Assembly: GCA_963742315.1 (NCBI GenBank) | Contig: CAVULE010000001.1 | Coordinates: 1-64,000 of the forward strand | Direction: 5' to 3' | Source of the DNA: AV69 sp963742315 | Lineage (GTDB): Bacteria > Verrucomicrobiota > Verrucomicrobiia > Chthoniobacterales > UBA10450 | Length of the DNA: 64,000 bases | Position numbers and translations under genes: made by a program | Part shown: in pieces, positions 47,501-55,511 of the stretch | Numbering within the stretch: position 1 is the first letter of the stretch | How the letters are laid out: each line of letters opens with the position of its first letter | The notes under the pieces: model-generated | The model's database searches: none | Seen by the model: only the letters and a program-made list of their open reading frames with translations | What the model was told of the DNA's origin: nothing

Positions 47501-48575
47501 ATCTCTCGTTTCCAAGCAGGGGTTCGATGTAACGGATGACAACGTATTCATTACGCGCGGTTACCGGAATCAGTTTTTGTTGTGCATCGCGCTCGTTCAG
47601 CTGAAAAGTTGCCAACCCATCGCGGTGGGCCGCTTCGACAAAGGCCGATACTTTAGACCGGGGAACCCGTGCATCCCAAGAAAGCCATTGGATTCCGGGA
47701 TGATCGGAGATGTCTCTCGTCACAAACGAGTGGAAACTGCCCTGGCTCACTGAGGGTGAGCTTGCAAAAAAATTCTGTATCGAGCGCAGGACATCGAGAT
47801 AACCATCAAAATCGCCTTGGAGTTTTTGGGTGAGATTCCCGATCCGCTGCTCGAACTCCATCTTGATCCGCCCTTGTTCCCATCGGTTGGTCTGGAAAAA
47901 CAGAGCCACCACCACGGTAAGGGTGAAGGCCATCGGTACGGTAATGGAAAGCTTGCGGCGCCAGTCCGCGGTGCGAAAGGTCCAGATCAAAACCAGCGGG
48001 GCGAAGATCAGCGTTCCGATTGAGTCGCCCACGTACCACGTGATCCAGTTCGTTAAGAAATCGCCGGAAGAGACAAGGCGCGCTAACCAAAGGGTCATTA
48101 GCGCGATCGTAGGGGTGATGAGGCAGCTCGCCGACGCCGCCAGCGAAAAACGGAAGACCTCCTTCTCAGTGGCCAGTGCTGTTGGCAGACCGACGAAACG
48201 GCGCACCAGGAATGCCCCCGTTAGGGCTTGCAGGGCTGCGCCTCCGGCGATAAAGGCCGGGACCGCCACCGATCTTATGATCGCGCTAAAGGTTGCGGTA
48301 TCGAGGGACGTCCAAAAATTGACGAGAAAAGATCCGATGATGACGCCTGGCCAGGCGTTATTGCCAAACAGAAGGAGGCAGCCGAGTGCGAGGCCGGCCG
48401 CTGGCCAGACCGCGGTCGCATACCCGGGAGGTATAGCGAGAAAAAGCGCTAACTTGCCTGTTACGAAGTAAATCGTCGCGGTGACCGCGATGCAGCCAAG
48501 TAATCGGATAGTGGAAAGAGGGTCTGGGGGCGCAGGGGCGGTATGAGATTGGTCCGTGATGCGACCGGGAGACAT
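44517..48575 (-). CDS. MASE1-CHASE-PAS hybrid histidine kinase
   Basis: 1352 residues from ATG 48575 (a GTG at 48605 adds 10). Positions below count from the longer form. A MASE1 integral sensor covers 33-215 (8 helices), a periplasmic CHASE-like domain 245-500 and a further helix 522-542. Three PAS domains follow at about 585-705, 712-832 and 835-955. HisKA has His981 in SHELRTPLNAIL, the ATPase has DMGSGI and GTGLGLALS, and a receiver is at about 1235-1345 with Asp in LILLDIHLPDL. It is a complex multi-signal sensor; ligands are unknown. A separate response regulator follows. Confidence 0.95.
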   Translation of the reverse strand: MSPGRITDQSHTAPAPPDPLSTIRLLGCIAVTATIYFVTGKLALFLAIPPGYATAVWPAAGLALGCLLLFGNNAWPGVIIGSFLVNFWTSLDTATFSAIIRSVAVPAFIAGGAALQALTGAFLVRRFVGLPTALATEKEVFRFSLAASASCLITPTIALMTLWLARLVSSGDFLTNWITWYVGDSIGTLIFAPLVLIWTFRTADWRRKLSITVPMAFTLTVVVALFFQTNRWEQGRIKMEFEQRIGNLTQKLQGDFDGYLDVLRSIQNFFASSPSVSQGSFHSFVTRDISDHPGIQWLSWDARVPRSKVSAFVEAAHRDGLATFQLNERDAQQKLIPVTARNEYVVIRYIEPLLGNERSLGFDIASDPVRREAFEWARDKGEARATKQTQLIQDKDMALGFVVYLPIYTNGFSHNTVEERQHRLEGYVAAVFRIADVIAQSLKDVDQKGLQLRFLDQGAGSTTQTLFQNSPERAKPAVLQIKTNIEMAGRKWSLESSLSPEYLRAHHSWQSWSVLAVGLLFTGLLGAFLLVVTGHRQHDEVLVAERTHELVAANAMLHREIAERSVAENGLRVSEAKLRSVTHSIGDAIVSADDSGNIVFWNPGAEAIFGYNESEAIGKPLNTIIPQRYHGLHRDTISRLKAGGETRVVGKSVELEGLRKDGAEFPIELTLSSWKTNQGQFYTGILRDITRRKQAEDGLKSSESRLAEAQRVAHVGSWEWDIVTKQVFCSEEQYRLFGFVPDEFLASYDRFLASVHQEDRKGVRKWLKELVRGNPSTGIEARIILPSGDIRLLHSLARIVVDNAGKVVRIVGTSQDITERSKADQKFKSLLESAPDAIVIVNGEGTIVLVNSQAEKIFGYQREQLLGREIEILVPERFRGKHPGNPRGLFKDPRSRPMGAGLELAGARKDGKEFPIEISLSPLETDEGILAMAAIRDTTDRKRAERELHTAKEEAERANKAKSEFLSRMSHELRTPLNAILGFGQLIEKQSPTGTLRTRAGHITGAGRHLLNLINEILDISRIEAGAMQLSLEPVNLANVLDEALDIMRPMAAERAIEFTAPVRTDRPVYVLADLQRFKQVLLNLFSNAVKYSPKKGKVSISYRSSGEGAMRIVVSDMGSGIASEKLSRLFTPFDRLGAEQSAVEGTGLGLALSARIMHAMGGGIGASSAIGRGSTFWVDLPRAEPPSTAEPEHSEDEPALDQNLAAGKRTILYIEDNLSNLNLVQEILRQQPQIELLSAMQGRLGLDLARKHSPDLILLDIHLPDLNGWDVFSQLRGEVTTRDIPVIIISADATARQIQQFMTAGARDYLTKPLDVTKFSRVIEESAWPSTDSKTLIQKPNGIEKVTAGTI

Positions 48576-48655
48576 CGAATCGTCTGCGCGCAGAAGATAT
48601 GCCACGCGACAAAGCTTTCAGAGTTTTCGGATGTCGACGCGATTCGTTCCGAGGT

Positions 48656-50464
48656 TCAATAACCTGCGGCCTGACCATCCTTGCGCGATTCGCTTGCCCC
48701 GACGTAAACGCGCTGGCCGTCATGCAGCTCTACTTTGATGGCTTGGTAGCCACCGTAGCCACCTACGTCAAAGCGCACCTCGTGACCGCGTTTTTCCAGT
48801 TCGCGGACGATCTCATATGGGATTCCGCTCTCGACTTCAACGTAGCCACCTTTTTCCATTTTTTCGCCGGTCGGTTCATTATCTCCCTCATGCTGCCAGC
48901 GTGAAGCGTCGCCCGCTTCCTGCGCATTCAAACCAAAATCAATCTGATTGGTCAGGACCTGAACGTGTCCTTGCGGTTGCATCCCGCCTCCCATCACCCC
49001 GAACGCTTCCCACGGTTTTCCATCCTTCATCACGAATCCCGGAATGATGGTGTGAAACGGACGTTTGCCTGGCGCGTAGACGTTGGCATGGCCGGGCTCC
49101 ATCGAGAAAAGCTCGCCACGATCTTGAAACATGAAGCCGAGTCCCGGGACAACGATCCCGCAGCCCATGCCGCGATAGTTACTCTGAATGAGCGATACCA
49201 TATTACCCTCATCATCCGCCGTGCACATGTAAATGGTGTCGCCGTCGTCGACCGGGGAGCGTTTTGGCGTCGCGGCAGAATCTTGTAGCGGCTCCCGTGT
49301 CGCCTGCGATTCGGCCCCGTTGGCAGGCGGTACGCCTGCCTCTACAGCCTTGGCCGCGTGCCCGGGATCGATCAACTTTCGCCGTTCGCCTGCGTATTCC
49401 TTCGAAAGTAGACCGGCCAGCGGAATTTTCGCGAACTCGGGGTCGGCATAGAATTTGGCGCGATCCGCCCATGCAATCTTTTTCGCTTCGATCATGGCGT
49501 GCAGCGTTTCCGCTGAATTGCGCCCCATCGATTTGAGATCGAAACCTTCCAAAATGTTTAAGATCTGGAGAGTGGCGATGCCCTGTCCATTCGGCGGTAG
49601 CTCAAACACATCGTAGCCGCGGTAGTTCGTCGACACTGGATCGACCCATGTCGAAGTGTGCTTCTCAAAATCTGGTTTGCGTAGAAAGCCGCCGTTTTCC
49701 CGCATGAACTTGTCGATCTTGTCGGCGATTTCGCCCTTGTAAAAAGCATCACGGCCTTTTTCTCCGATCAATCGCAATGTTGTTGCCAGCGCGGGATTTT
49801 TGAAGATGTCTCCTTTTGCCGGCGTCCGCCCCTTACCATCGAGAGTATACGTTTGGAGGAACGCGCCGGGCAGATCTTTGTAAACTTCCGGTCCAAAGTG
49901 CCAATAAAAGGCAATCAGCTCGGTCACCGGAAAGCCTTCTTCGGCATATTTCACGGCCGGCGCGAGGTCGTCACTGAACTTGAGTTTGCCGAATTTGTTA
50001 TGCAATTCGCTCCATGCATCCACTGTTCCGGGCACACTGATCGGTAGCATGCCGCGCGGCGGAATCGTTTTGCGATGCAACTTGTCGAGCTCCGCTTTCA
50101 TTTGTTCATAGCTCAAACCGAGCGGAGAGCGGCCGCTGCCATTGATGCCGTAGAGTTTGTTTTCTTTCGCGCTGTAAACGATGGCAAAAAGGTCGCCGCC
50201 GATACCGTTTGAAACCGGTTCCATCAAGCCAAGGGTGGCGTTGGCCGCGATCGCAGCATCGACCGCGTTACCGCCGCGCTTCAAGATGTCGAGCCCGACT
50301 TGCGTGGCTGCGGGCACGCTCGTGCAAACCATTCCGTGCCGGGCCAAAACTTCCGAGCGCGTGGCAAAGGGTTTTCCGGTGATGCGATCGATTTGGCCGA
50401 ACGAAATCCCGAAGCACGCAATCACGAGGAGACAAACGACAGCGGAACGGAGCGATACGACCAT
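48656..50464 (-). CDS. ggt: Gamma-glutamyltransferase (glutathione hydrolase)
   Basis: A 602-residue periplasmic enzyme with a signal peptide (VVCLLVIACFGISFG). It cleaves or transfers gamma-glutamyl groups, for example from glutathione. The large-subunit part is standard (GGNAVDAAIAANATLGLMEP, SNGIGGDLFAIVY). The self-cleavage Thr is in GDTIYMCTADDEGN, and GCGIVVPGLGFMFQDR and VMGGGMQPQGHVQVLTNQID follow. An insertion of about 35 residues just before the Thr (around AVEAGVPPANGAESQ) is encoded by a palindromic repeat and is not typical of the family. Confidence 0.93.
   Translation of the reverse strand: MVVSLRSAVVCLLVIACFGISFGQIDRITGKPFATRSEVLARHGMVCTSVPAATQVGLDILKRGGNAVDAAIAANATLGLMEPVSNGIGGDLFAIVYSAKENKLYGINGSGRSPLGLSYEQMKAELDKLHRKTIPPRGMLPISVPGTVDAWSELHNKFGKLKFSDDLAPAVKYAEEGFPVTELIAFYWHFGPEVYKDLPGAFLQTYTLDGKGRTPAKGDIFKNPALATTLRLIGEKGRDAFYKGEIADKIDKFMRENGGFLRKPDFEKHTSTWVDPVSTNYRGYDVFELPPNGQGIATLQILNILEGFDLKSMGRNSAETLHAMIEAKKIAWADRAKFYADPEFAKIPLAGLLSKEYAGERRKLIDPGHAAKAVEAGVPPANGAESQATREPLQDSAATPKRSPVDDGDTIYMCTADDEGNMVSLIQSNYRGMGCGIVVPGLGFMFQDRGELFSMEPGHANVYAPGKRPFHTIIPGFVMKDGKPWEAFGVMGGGMQPQGHVQVLTNQIDFGLNAQEAGDASRWQHEGDNEPTGEKMEKGGYVEVESGIPYEIVRELEKRGHEVRFDVGGYGGYQAIKVELHDGQRVYVGASESRKDGQAAGY
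49322..49340. repeat. Perfect palindrome inside ggt
   Basis: GGCAGGCG, loop GTA, CGCCTGCC. It encodes part of the extra segment before the autocleavage threonine of gamma-glutamyltransferase. It looks like a REP-type insertion kept in frame. Confidence 0.6.
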
Positions 50465-50484
50465 GTGTTCATGCTAGCACTGCT

Positions 50485-50670
50485 GTCATTCCGAGCGAAT
50501 GCGAAGGACTTCTCGATAGTCAATGCACACACCGGTTCGAATAAAGTGCGATCAACTGTGAGTCTTTCCGGATAGGGATCACGCCGTTACTTTTAAAGGT
50601 TTTGCCGCGGGAGTCTCTCCCACCTTCGCATAACCCTACGGCGAGGGGAGAGGACGCCCCTTGGGATGAC
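50485..50670. repeat. Long degenerate GTCAT...GATGAC element
   Basis: Starts GTCATTCCGAGCGAATGCGA and ends TTGGGATGAC, about 186 bp, in the divergent gap between ggt and the M20 dipeptidase. A more degenerate member of the family at 1061, 34153 and 54723. Confidence 0.55.
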
Positions 50671-50699
50671 AAACGCTTTTGCGTCGCTACCGTCCACCC

Positions 50700-52034
50700 A
50701 TGCGCGCAAGTCATCTCGAAGATTTTTATCAGTTCCTCCGCTTTCCCAGCATCTCGACCGACGATCAATACACGGAAAAGGTAACTGAGTGCGGGCATTG
50801 GCTGGTGGAAAAACTGACCAAAGTCGGTTTGTCCGCCAAACTTTGTCCCACCCCTGGGCATCCGGTGGTTTGGGCGCACAACAAACAAAAAGCAGGCCGC
50901 CGCACCGTTTTGATCTACGGTCATTACGACGTCCAGCCGCCCGATCCAGTGCGGCTCTGGGATTCACCGCCATTCGAACCGGTTTTGAAAAATGGGTACG
51001 TCTTCGCCCGCGGCGCGACCGACAACAAAGGTCAGATCCTTTCACACATTCTCGGAGTGCAGGAGCAAATCGAGGCGACCGGTGATCTCCCGGTCAATTT
51101 GCATTTTGTCATCGAAGGAGAGGAAGAGATTGGCAGCGGCAACCTCGGCAACTTTCTTTCACAGAACCGGGCTGCGTTGAAGCCGGAAGTCGTGGTCGTT
51201 TCCGATACCGGGATGATTTCGCGCGGTGTTCCGACGATGAGCTACGGGTTGCGCGGTGTGGCATCGTTGGAATTGAAAATCACCGGTCCCAAAATGGATT
51301 TACACTCGGGAGTTTACGGCGGCGCGGTCGCGAATCCGCTCACGGCCATGGCTCGCTTGCTCGCCACTTTGCATGACGCGAATGGGCACATTGCCATCCC
51401 GGGTTTTTATGATGACGTGTTGCCGTTGGAAGATTGGGAGCGTGAAATGTGGCGCAAAATTCCAGTGAACATCGATGAAGAAATCCTGAAAGAGGCCGGC
51501 GTCCCGGAATTATTTGGCGAGAAAGGTTTTTCAACGATGGAGCGGATTTGGGCGCGCCCGACAGCGGAGATCAATGGATTTGGCGGCGGTTACCAGGGGC
51601 AGGGGACCAAGACGGTAATTGGACGCGAAGCGATGGCCAAGCTCACTTTCCGTCTCGTCCCGAACCAAGACGGCGACAAGATCATCGCGTTGGTGCACGA
51701 ACATCTGCAAAAAAATTGCCCGCCCGGGGTAAAACTCGACATGGCTGCTGGCCACGCGGGTCCCTGGTATCTGACCGATCCGCATTCGAAATATGGTGAG
51801 GCAGCGCAGCGGGCGCTCAAGAAAGCGTTCGAACGCGATCCGGTCCTGATTCGCGAAGGCGGGAGCATTCCGATCGTGTCGGATTTCCGTAACATTCTTG
51901 GTGCGGAAACGCTCCTCCTCGGACTCGCTTTGCCTGACTGCCGCGCGCACTCGCCGAACGAGAATTTTCCGCTGGAAAACCTCGATGCCGGAATCCGGAT
52001 CAATAAAGCAGTGCTGAAGGAAATCGACGCTTGA
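50700..52034 (+). CDS. M20 family dipeptidase
   Basis: A 444-residue metallopeptidase. Start 50700 opens MRASHLEDFYQFLRFPSIST. Zinc ligands and catalytic residues fit the family: His and Asp in IYGHYDVQPPDP, Asp in RGATDNKGQ, Glu-Glu in IEGEEEIGSG and a final His in LPDCRAHSPNENF. The lid domain inserted in the middle contains GVYGGAVANPLTAMARLLAT. It cleaves dipeptides in the cytoplasm. Its stop is directly followed by the NlpC/P60 gene start (TGAATG), which suggests joint use in peptide or murein recycling. Confidence 0.93.
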   Translation: MRASHLEDFYQFLRFPSISTDDQYTEKVTECGHWLVEKLTKVGLSAKLCPTPGHPVVWAHNKQKAGRRTVLIYGHYDVQPPDPVRLWDSPPFEPVLKNGYVFARGATDNKGQILSHILGVQEQIEATGDLPVNLHFVIEGEEEIGSGNLGNFLSQNRAALKPEVVVVSDTGMISRGVPTMSYGLRGVASLELKITGPKMDLHSGVYGGAVANPLTAMARLLATLHDANGHIAIPGFYDDVLPLEDWEREMWRKIPVNIDEEILKEAGVPELFGEKGFSTMERIWARPTAEINGFGGGYQGQGTKTVIGREAMAKLTFRLVPNQDGDKIIALVHEHLQKNCPPGVKLDMAAGHAGPWYLTDPHSKYGEAAQRALKKAFERDPVLIREGGSIPIVSDFRNILGAETLLLGLALPDCRAHSPNENFPLENLDAGIRINKAVLKEIDA

Positions 52035-53030
52035 ATGTTACCTCGAACGAAGCGCAGCGGAGTCGATGGATCCCGGCCCACTATCCTTAAGCTCTCGACG
52101 TTTCTGGCGTCGGTTCTAATCCTATCGGCCACAATTTCACCGCCATTAGCCGCGGAAGAATCCGTCGGTGAAAAAATCAAAAAAGTTTTTTCCACGCCGA
52201 CGCCAACTCCTACTCCGCACAAACGGAAAAAATCTACGACCGCAAAAAAAGAATCGGCGCCGCCTTCGCCGACTTCGTCGCCCAAAAAGAAATCCGTCTC
52301 TCCATCGCCAAGCGCGTCTCCGTCGCCGAAGGCAAAAAAGAAATCTTCGCCAAAGCCGGAGCCGAGCGAAACGCCATCGCCATCGCCATCGCCAACACCG
52401 ACCCCTTCTCTTTCGTCAACCGCCACGGCAACTCCTGAAAAAGGAAAGCGTGGCGCGCCCAACGCGACGTTGTCACCGGAAGCGATCACTGGTTTCGAGA
52501 ATTATCCGCCAAAAGTGCAGCAACTTCTCAATTCGGCACTCGACCTCACGACACGCAATCTGGATTACAAATACGGCTCAGCCGATCCAGATAACGGCGG
52601 GATGGATTGCTCAGGCTTTGTCTATTTCGTGCTCAAACAAAACGGCGTGGAGGGCGTGCCGCGCGACTCCAGCGAGCAATACATCTGGGTGCGACGAGCT
52701 GGGAAATTCGAGCCGGTGGTGAGTCGGAAAGAGGATTCCTTTGAACTCGATAATCTAAAACCGGGCGACTTGCTCTTCTGGACCGGTACTTATGCGATTC
52801 AGCGTGATCCGCCGATCACGCACGCCATGATCTACCTTGGACGCGAGAAGAAAACGGGTGCCCGCGTCATGGTGGGTGCGAGTGACGGCCGGACTTATCA
52901 GAGTCAGCAGCGATTCGGCGTGAGCGTGTTCGATTTCAAAATGCCACGCGCGGACAAGGATGAGGCTGAAGATGGTAAGGTGCACCCCCGATTCGTTGGC
53001 TACGCACACATTCCGGGATTGCGCGACTGA
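52035..53030 (+). CDS. Secreted NlpC/P60 peptidase with Ser/Pro/Lys linker
   Basis: A 331-residue protein. An N-terminal signal segment (LASVLILSATISPPLAA) is followed by a low-complexity linker (about 50-140) built of PTPTP, SPSPS and KKK runs that may span or bind the cell wall. The NlpC/P60 domain has the catalytic Cys in GGMDCSGFVYFVL and His in ITHAMIYLGRE. It probably cuts murein peptides. It is coupled to the M20 dipeptidase upstream. Confidence 0.9.
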   Translation: MLPRTKRSGVDGSRPTILKLSTFLASVLILSATISPPLAAEESVGEKIKKVFSTPTPTPTPHKRKKSTTAKKESAPPSPTSSPKKKSVSPSPSASPSPKAKKKSSPKPEPSETPSPSPSPTPTPSLSSTATATPEKGKRGAPNATLSPEAITGFENYPPKVQQLLNSALDLTTRNLDYKYGSADPDNGGMDCSGFVYFVLKQNGVEGVPRDSSEQYIWVRRAGKFEPVVSRKEDSFELDNLKPGDLLFWTGTYAIQRDPPITHAMIYLGREKKTGARVMVGASDGRTYQSQQRFGVSVFDFKMPRADKDEAEDGKVHPRFVGYAHIPGLRD

Positions 53031-53106
53031 AACTACGCGGCGAAGGCGGATCGAGCAGTCCTCTCCTCGATGCTAGAGCATGGCGCCGGAAGCCGCCGCA
53101 ATCATT

Positions 53107-53832
53107 TTAACATCGGCCGCGGAGCGGTCGATCCACCTGGCCGCGCTCAAGAGATATGTAGCGCGTCGGATCGGGAATTCCGGCTTCGCGAAAACCTTTC
53201 GCGCGTAACAAACAGGAATCGCACTCGCCACAGGCTCTGCCGTCTGGCGTCGGGTCGTAACAACTATGGGTTAACGAGAATTGGACGCCAAGTTCGAGCG
53301 CTTTCCGAATGATCTGTGCCTTCGTCATCTCAATCAAGGGCGCATGAATCCGATAGCGGACGCCGTTTACTCCCGCTTTTGTCGCCACCCGCGCCAATTT
53401 TTCAAATTGAGCGATGAATTCCGGCCGGCAATCAGGGTATCCGCTGTAATCCAGCGCGTTCACCCCGATGAAAATGTCATGCGCACCTATTACCTCAGCC
53501 CAGGCCAAAGCGTAGCTGAGGAAGATTGTGTTTCGCGCCGGCACGTAGGTGACTGGAATTCCGCCTCCCATCTCGTCTGCGCCGCGATTTTTCGGAACTT
53601 CGGTCGCGTCGGTTAGGGCCGACCCGCCAAACCCGCGCAAATCGATCTCGATCACTCGATGCTCGCTGACGCCCAAGGATTTGGCGACTTGTTCGGCAGA
53701 GTCGATCTCAATCTCGTGACGCTGTCCGTAGCGAAAGGAGAGCGCGAAAACTGCATAGCCTTCCTCTTTCGCGATCGCCAGCGTCGTTGCCGAGTCGACA
53801 CCGCCGCTCAGCAAAACAACTGCGGGTTTCAT
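53107..53832 (-). CDS. queC: 7-cyano-7-deazaguanine synthase QueC
   Basis: A 241-residue enzyme making preQ0 for queuosine. The PP-loop is LLSGGVDSATTLAIAKEEG, followed by ALSFRYGQRHEIEIDSAEQV and VPARNTIFLSYALAWAEV. The zinc site is in SLTHSCYDPTP and GRACGECDSCLLR. The gene overlaps queF by 4 bases (ATGA at 53829), a natural pair in one pathway. queD and queE are not in the window. Confidence 0.96.
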   Translation of the reverse strand: MKPAVVLLSGGVDSATTLAIAKEEGYAVFALSFRYGQRHEIEIDSAEQVAKSLGVSEHRVIEIDLRGFGGSALTDATEVPKNRGADEMGGGIPVTYVPARNTIFLSYALAWAEVIGAHDIFIGVNALDYSGYPDCRPEFIAQFEKLARVATKAGVNGVRYRIHAPLIEMTKAQIIRKALELGVQFSLTHSCYDPTPDGRACGECDSCLLRAKGFREAGIPDPTRYISLERGQVDRPLRGRC

Positions 53833-54314
53833 CTCCTGCCGGTAGGTCGACGCGCTGCGGAGCCATCGCTCTTCGCTGGCCCGACAGAGTTTCCCCCTAC
53901 CGAGCGATCAGGAAAACTCGCCCGCACCGTCAGCGCGATCCCGCCGCGAGCGGAGAAGGAGGCGGTAATGTTTGCTTCACGTGGTAGGCAGGCTCGAACA
54001 AGGTCATCAAGAATGCGGTTCGCCACCGCCTCGTTGAACCCGCGTTCATTGCGAAATGAGGCAAGGTAAAGTTTTAGCGATTTGCTTTCTACGCAAAGTT
54101 TCCCCGGGATGTAATCGATCTCGATTTTGGCAAAATCTGCCTGTCCGGTTACCGGACAAAGGGAAGTAAAATCTGACGTTTCAAAATGAATTCGGTAATT
54201 GCGTCGCGCCGGGTTTGGGAAAGTTTCCAAAGTCGCCTCCACGGGTGAGGCGGGAATGCGTGCCTCACTCCGCCCGAGCAGAGTTAAGTGCGCTGATTTC
54301 GCTTTTTTTGCCAC
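53829..54314 (-). CDS. queF: NADPH-dependent preQ0 reductase QueF
   Basis: A 161-residue type I QueF that reduces the preQ0 nitrile to preQ1. The active Cys is in FTSLCPVTGQADFAKI, and the substrate motif is CVESKSLKLYLASFRNE. A C-terminal extension of about 25 residues beyond VRASFP is not typical. It is the first gene of the queF-queC pair. Confidence 0.95.
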   Translation of the reverse strand: MAKKAKSAHLTLLGRSEARIPASPVEATLETFPNPARRNYRIHFETSDFTSLCPVTGQADFAKIEIDYIPGKLCVESKSLKLYLASFRNERGFNEAVANRILDDLVRACLPREANITASFSARGGIALTVRASFPDRSVGGNSVGPAKSDGSAARRPTGRR

Positions 54315-54361
54315 GCGCGATTATCGTGCGAAATCAGTGGCGTTCAAACCTTGAGAATCGC

Positions 54362-54742
54362 ATGACACAGACCCGAATCGGCATTGCCAATCCCGCGGTT
54401 ATCGACTTGTTCGGCGTCGATCAAAAAACCGGCGAAGTCTTGCTGGTGATGAACGAACCCAGGCCGTGGGATGGCAGTCATCGGCAGCTGCACGAAATGC
54501 AGGAAAAATTCAATGCTTACGCGTCATTTATTCTCGACGGTGAAATGACAGAAGCGCATCCGGAACTTGCCGGTCGGACCGCGCGGATCCAATTGCGCTG
54601 CGAGTACATGCCGGGCAAAGAGGCGTTGGCATTGTTGCAAGCGATCCACGACCAGCTCGAACTACAAGCGATTAGAGTGGAAGTTGTGGTGGCCGAGCGT
54701 AGCTGCGACGATCAATGTGGCTGTCATCCCGAACCAATGTGA
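54362..54742 (+). CDS. Conserved hypothetical protein (DUF6572-like)
   Basis: A 126-residue cytoplasmic protein starting at ATG 54362. It opens TRIGIANPAVIDLFGVDQKT and continues GEVLLVMNEPRPWDGSHRQL, a pattern I associate with DUF6572 (moderate). The last residues (CHPEPM) are encoded by the start of a palindromic repeat at 54723, which also supplies the stop codon, so the original C-terminus may have been different. Divergent from queF. Confidence 0.7.
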   Translation: MTQTRIGIANPAVIDLFGVDQKTGEVLLVMNEPRPWDGSHRQLHEMQEKFNAYASFILDGEMTEAHPELAGRTARIQLRCEYMPGKEALALLQAIHDQLELQAIRVEVVVAERSCDDQCGCHPEPM

Positions 54743-54887
54743 GGGATCTCTTGATTGATGATTGCTTACACAAGTTTGGAAAGAGTGTGACCAACCGTGA
54801 GGTCCCTCGCCGTCTCTGCGGCTCGGGATGACGAGGCGGTAGCTTAAAGGTGACGCGGCGGGATCCCTCGACTTCGTTCGGGATGAC
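54723..54887. repeat. Palindromic GTCATCCCGA element with an extra right arm
   Basis: The core runs 54723-54832 (GTCATCCCGAACCAATGTGA to CTGCGGCTCGGGATGAC). A second right arm (GGATCCCTCGACTTCGTTCG, then GGATGAC) ends at 54887. It looks like a full element followed by part of a second. Confidence 0.75.
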
Positions 54888-54891
54888 CGGT

Positions 54892-55422
54892 TCAATATTT
54901 CAGAAACGATGTCACCGGTGTTGGAGCGAGCTTCTCGCGCCCGTGCAGAAACTCCAGCTCGATCAGAAAGATCGCTTCGATTAAATCGCCGCCAACTTTT
55001 TTGATCAGGGTCGCAGCGGACGCGCTGGTGCCACCGGTGGCGAGCAAATCGTCGATCAATACAACTTTTTCGCCGTGCTCGATCGCGTCGATGTGCAACT
55101 CCATTTCGGCTTCGCCGTACTCGAGCGAATACCTCGCGCTTTCGGTCCGATAGGGGAGCCGCCCTTTTTTGCGCAACGGCACAAAGCCGATGCCAAGCTC
55201 GTAGGCAACGGCAGAACCAAAAAGAAACCCACGCGCGTCGATGCCGACGATTTTATCAATTCGCTTGTTGCGCAATTGGTGCAGAAAAATATCAACCGAG
55301 GCGCGGAATAACGCGCCATCTTTCAGAATTGGGGTGATATCCTTAAAAATAATTCCGGTTTTTGGAAAATCGGGCACGTCGCGCACGGCTGCGTGTAGTT
55401 TAGAAAGCGTCTCTTCAGCCAT
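54892..55422 (-). CDS. apt: Adenine phosphoribosyltransferase
   Basis: A 176-residue purine salvage enzyme making AMP from adenine and PRPP. ATG 55422 opens MAEETLSKLHAAVRDVPDFP; a longer form to 55449 is less likely. Motifs are IIFKDITPILKD, GIDARGFLFGSAVAYELG and the PRPP loop VVLIDDLLATGGTSAS. A single gene divergent from the ccsA-hem operon. Confidence 0.95.
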   Translation of the reverse strand: MAEETLSKLHAAVRDVPDFPKTGIIFKDITPILKDGALFRASVDIFLHQLRNKRIDKIVGIDARGFLFGSAVAYELGIGFVPLRKKGRLPYRTESARYSLEYGEAEMELHIDAIEHGEKVVLIDDLLATGGTSASAATLIKKVGGDLIEAIFLIELEFLHGREKLAPTPVTSFLKY

Positions 55423-55511
55423 CGCCGGGCCGATGCTAGCGCCTCGCACAGAAAGGTCAAACGCCGTGCGGTTGGTTGCGAAGCGGAGCGCACGCTTTAC
55501 TCTGCTGCACG

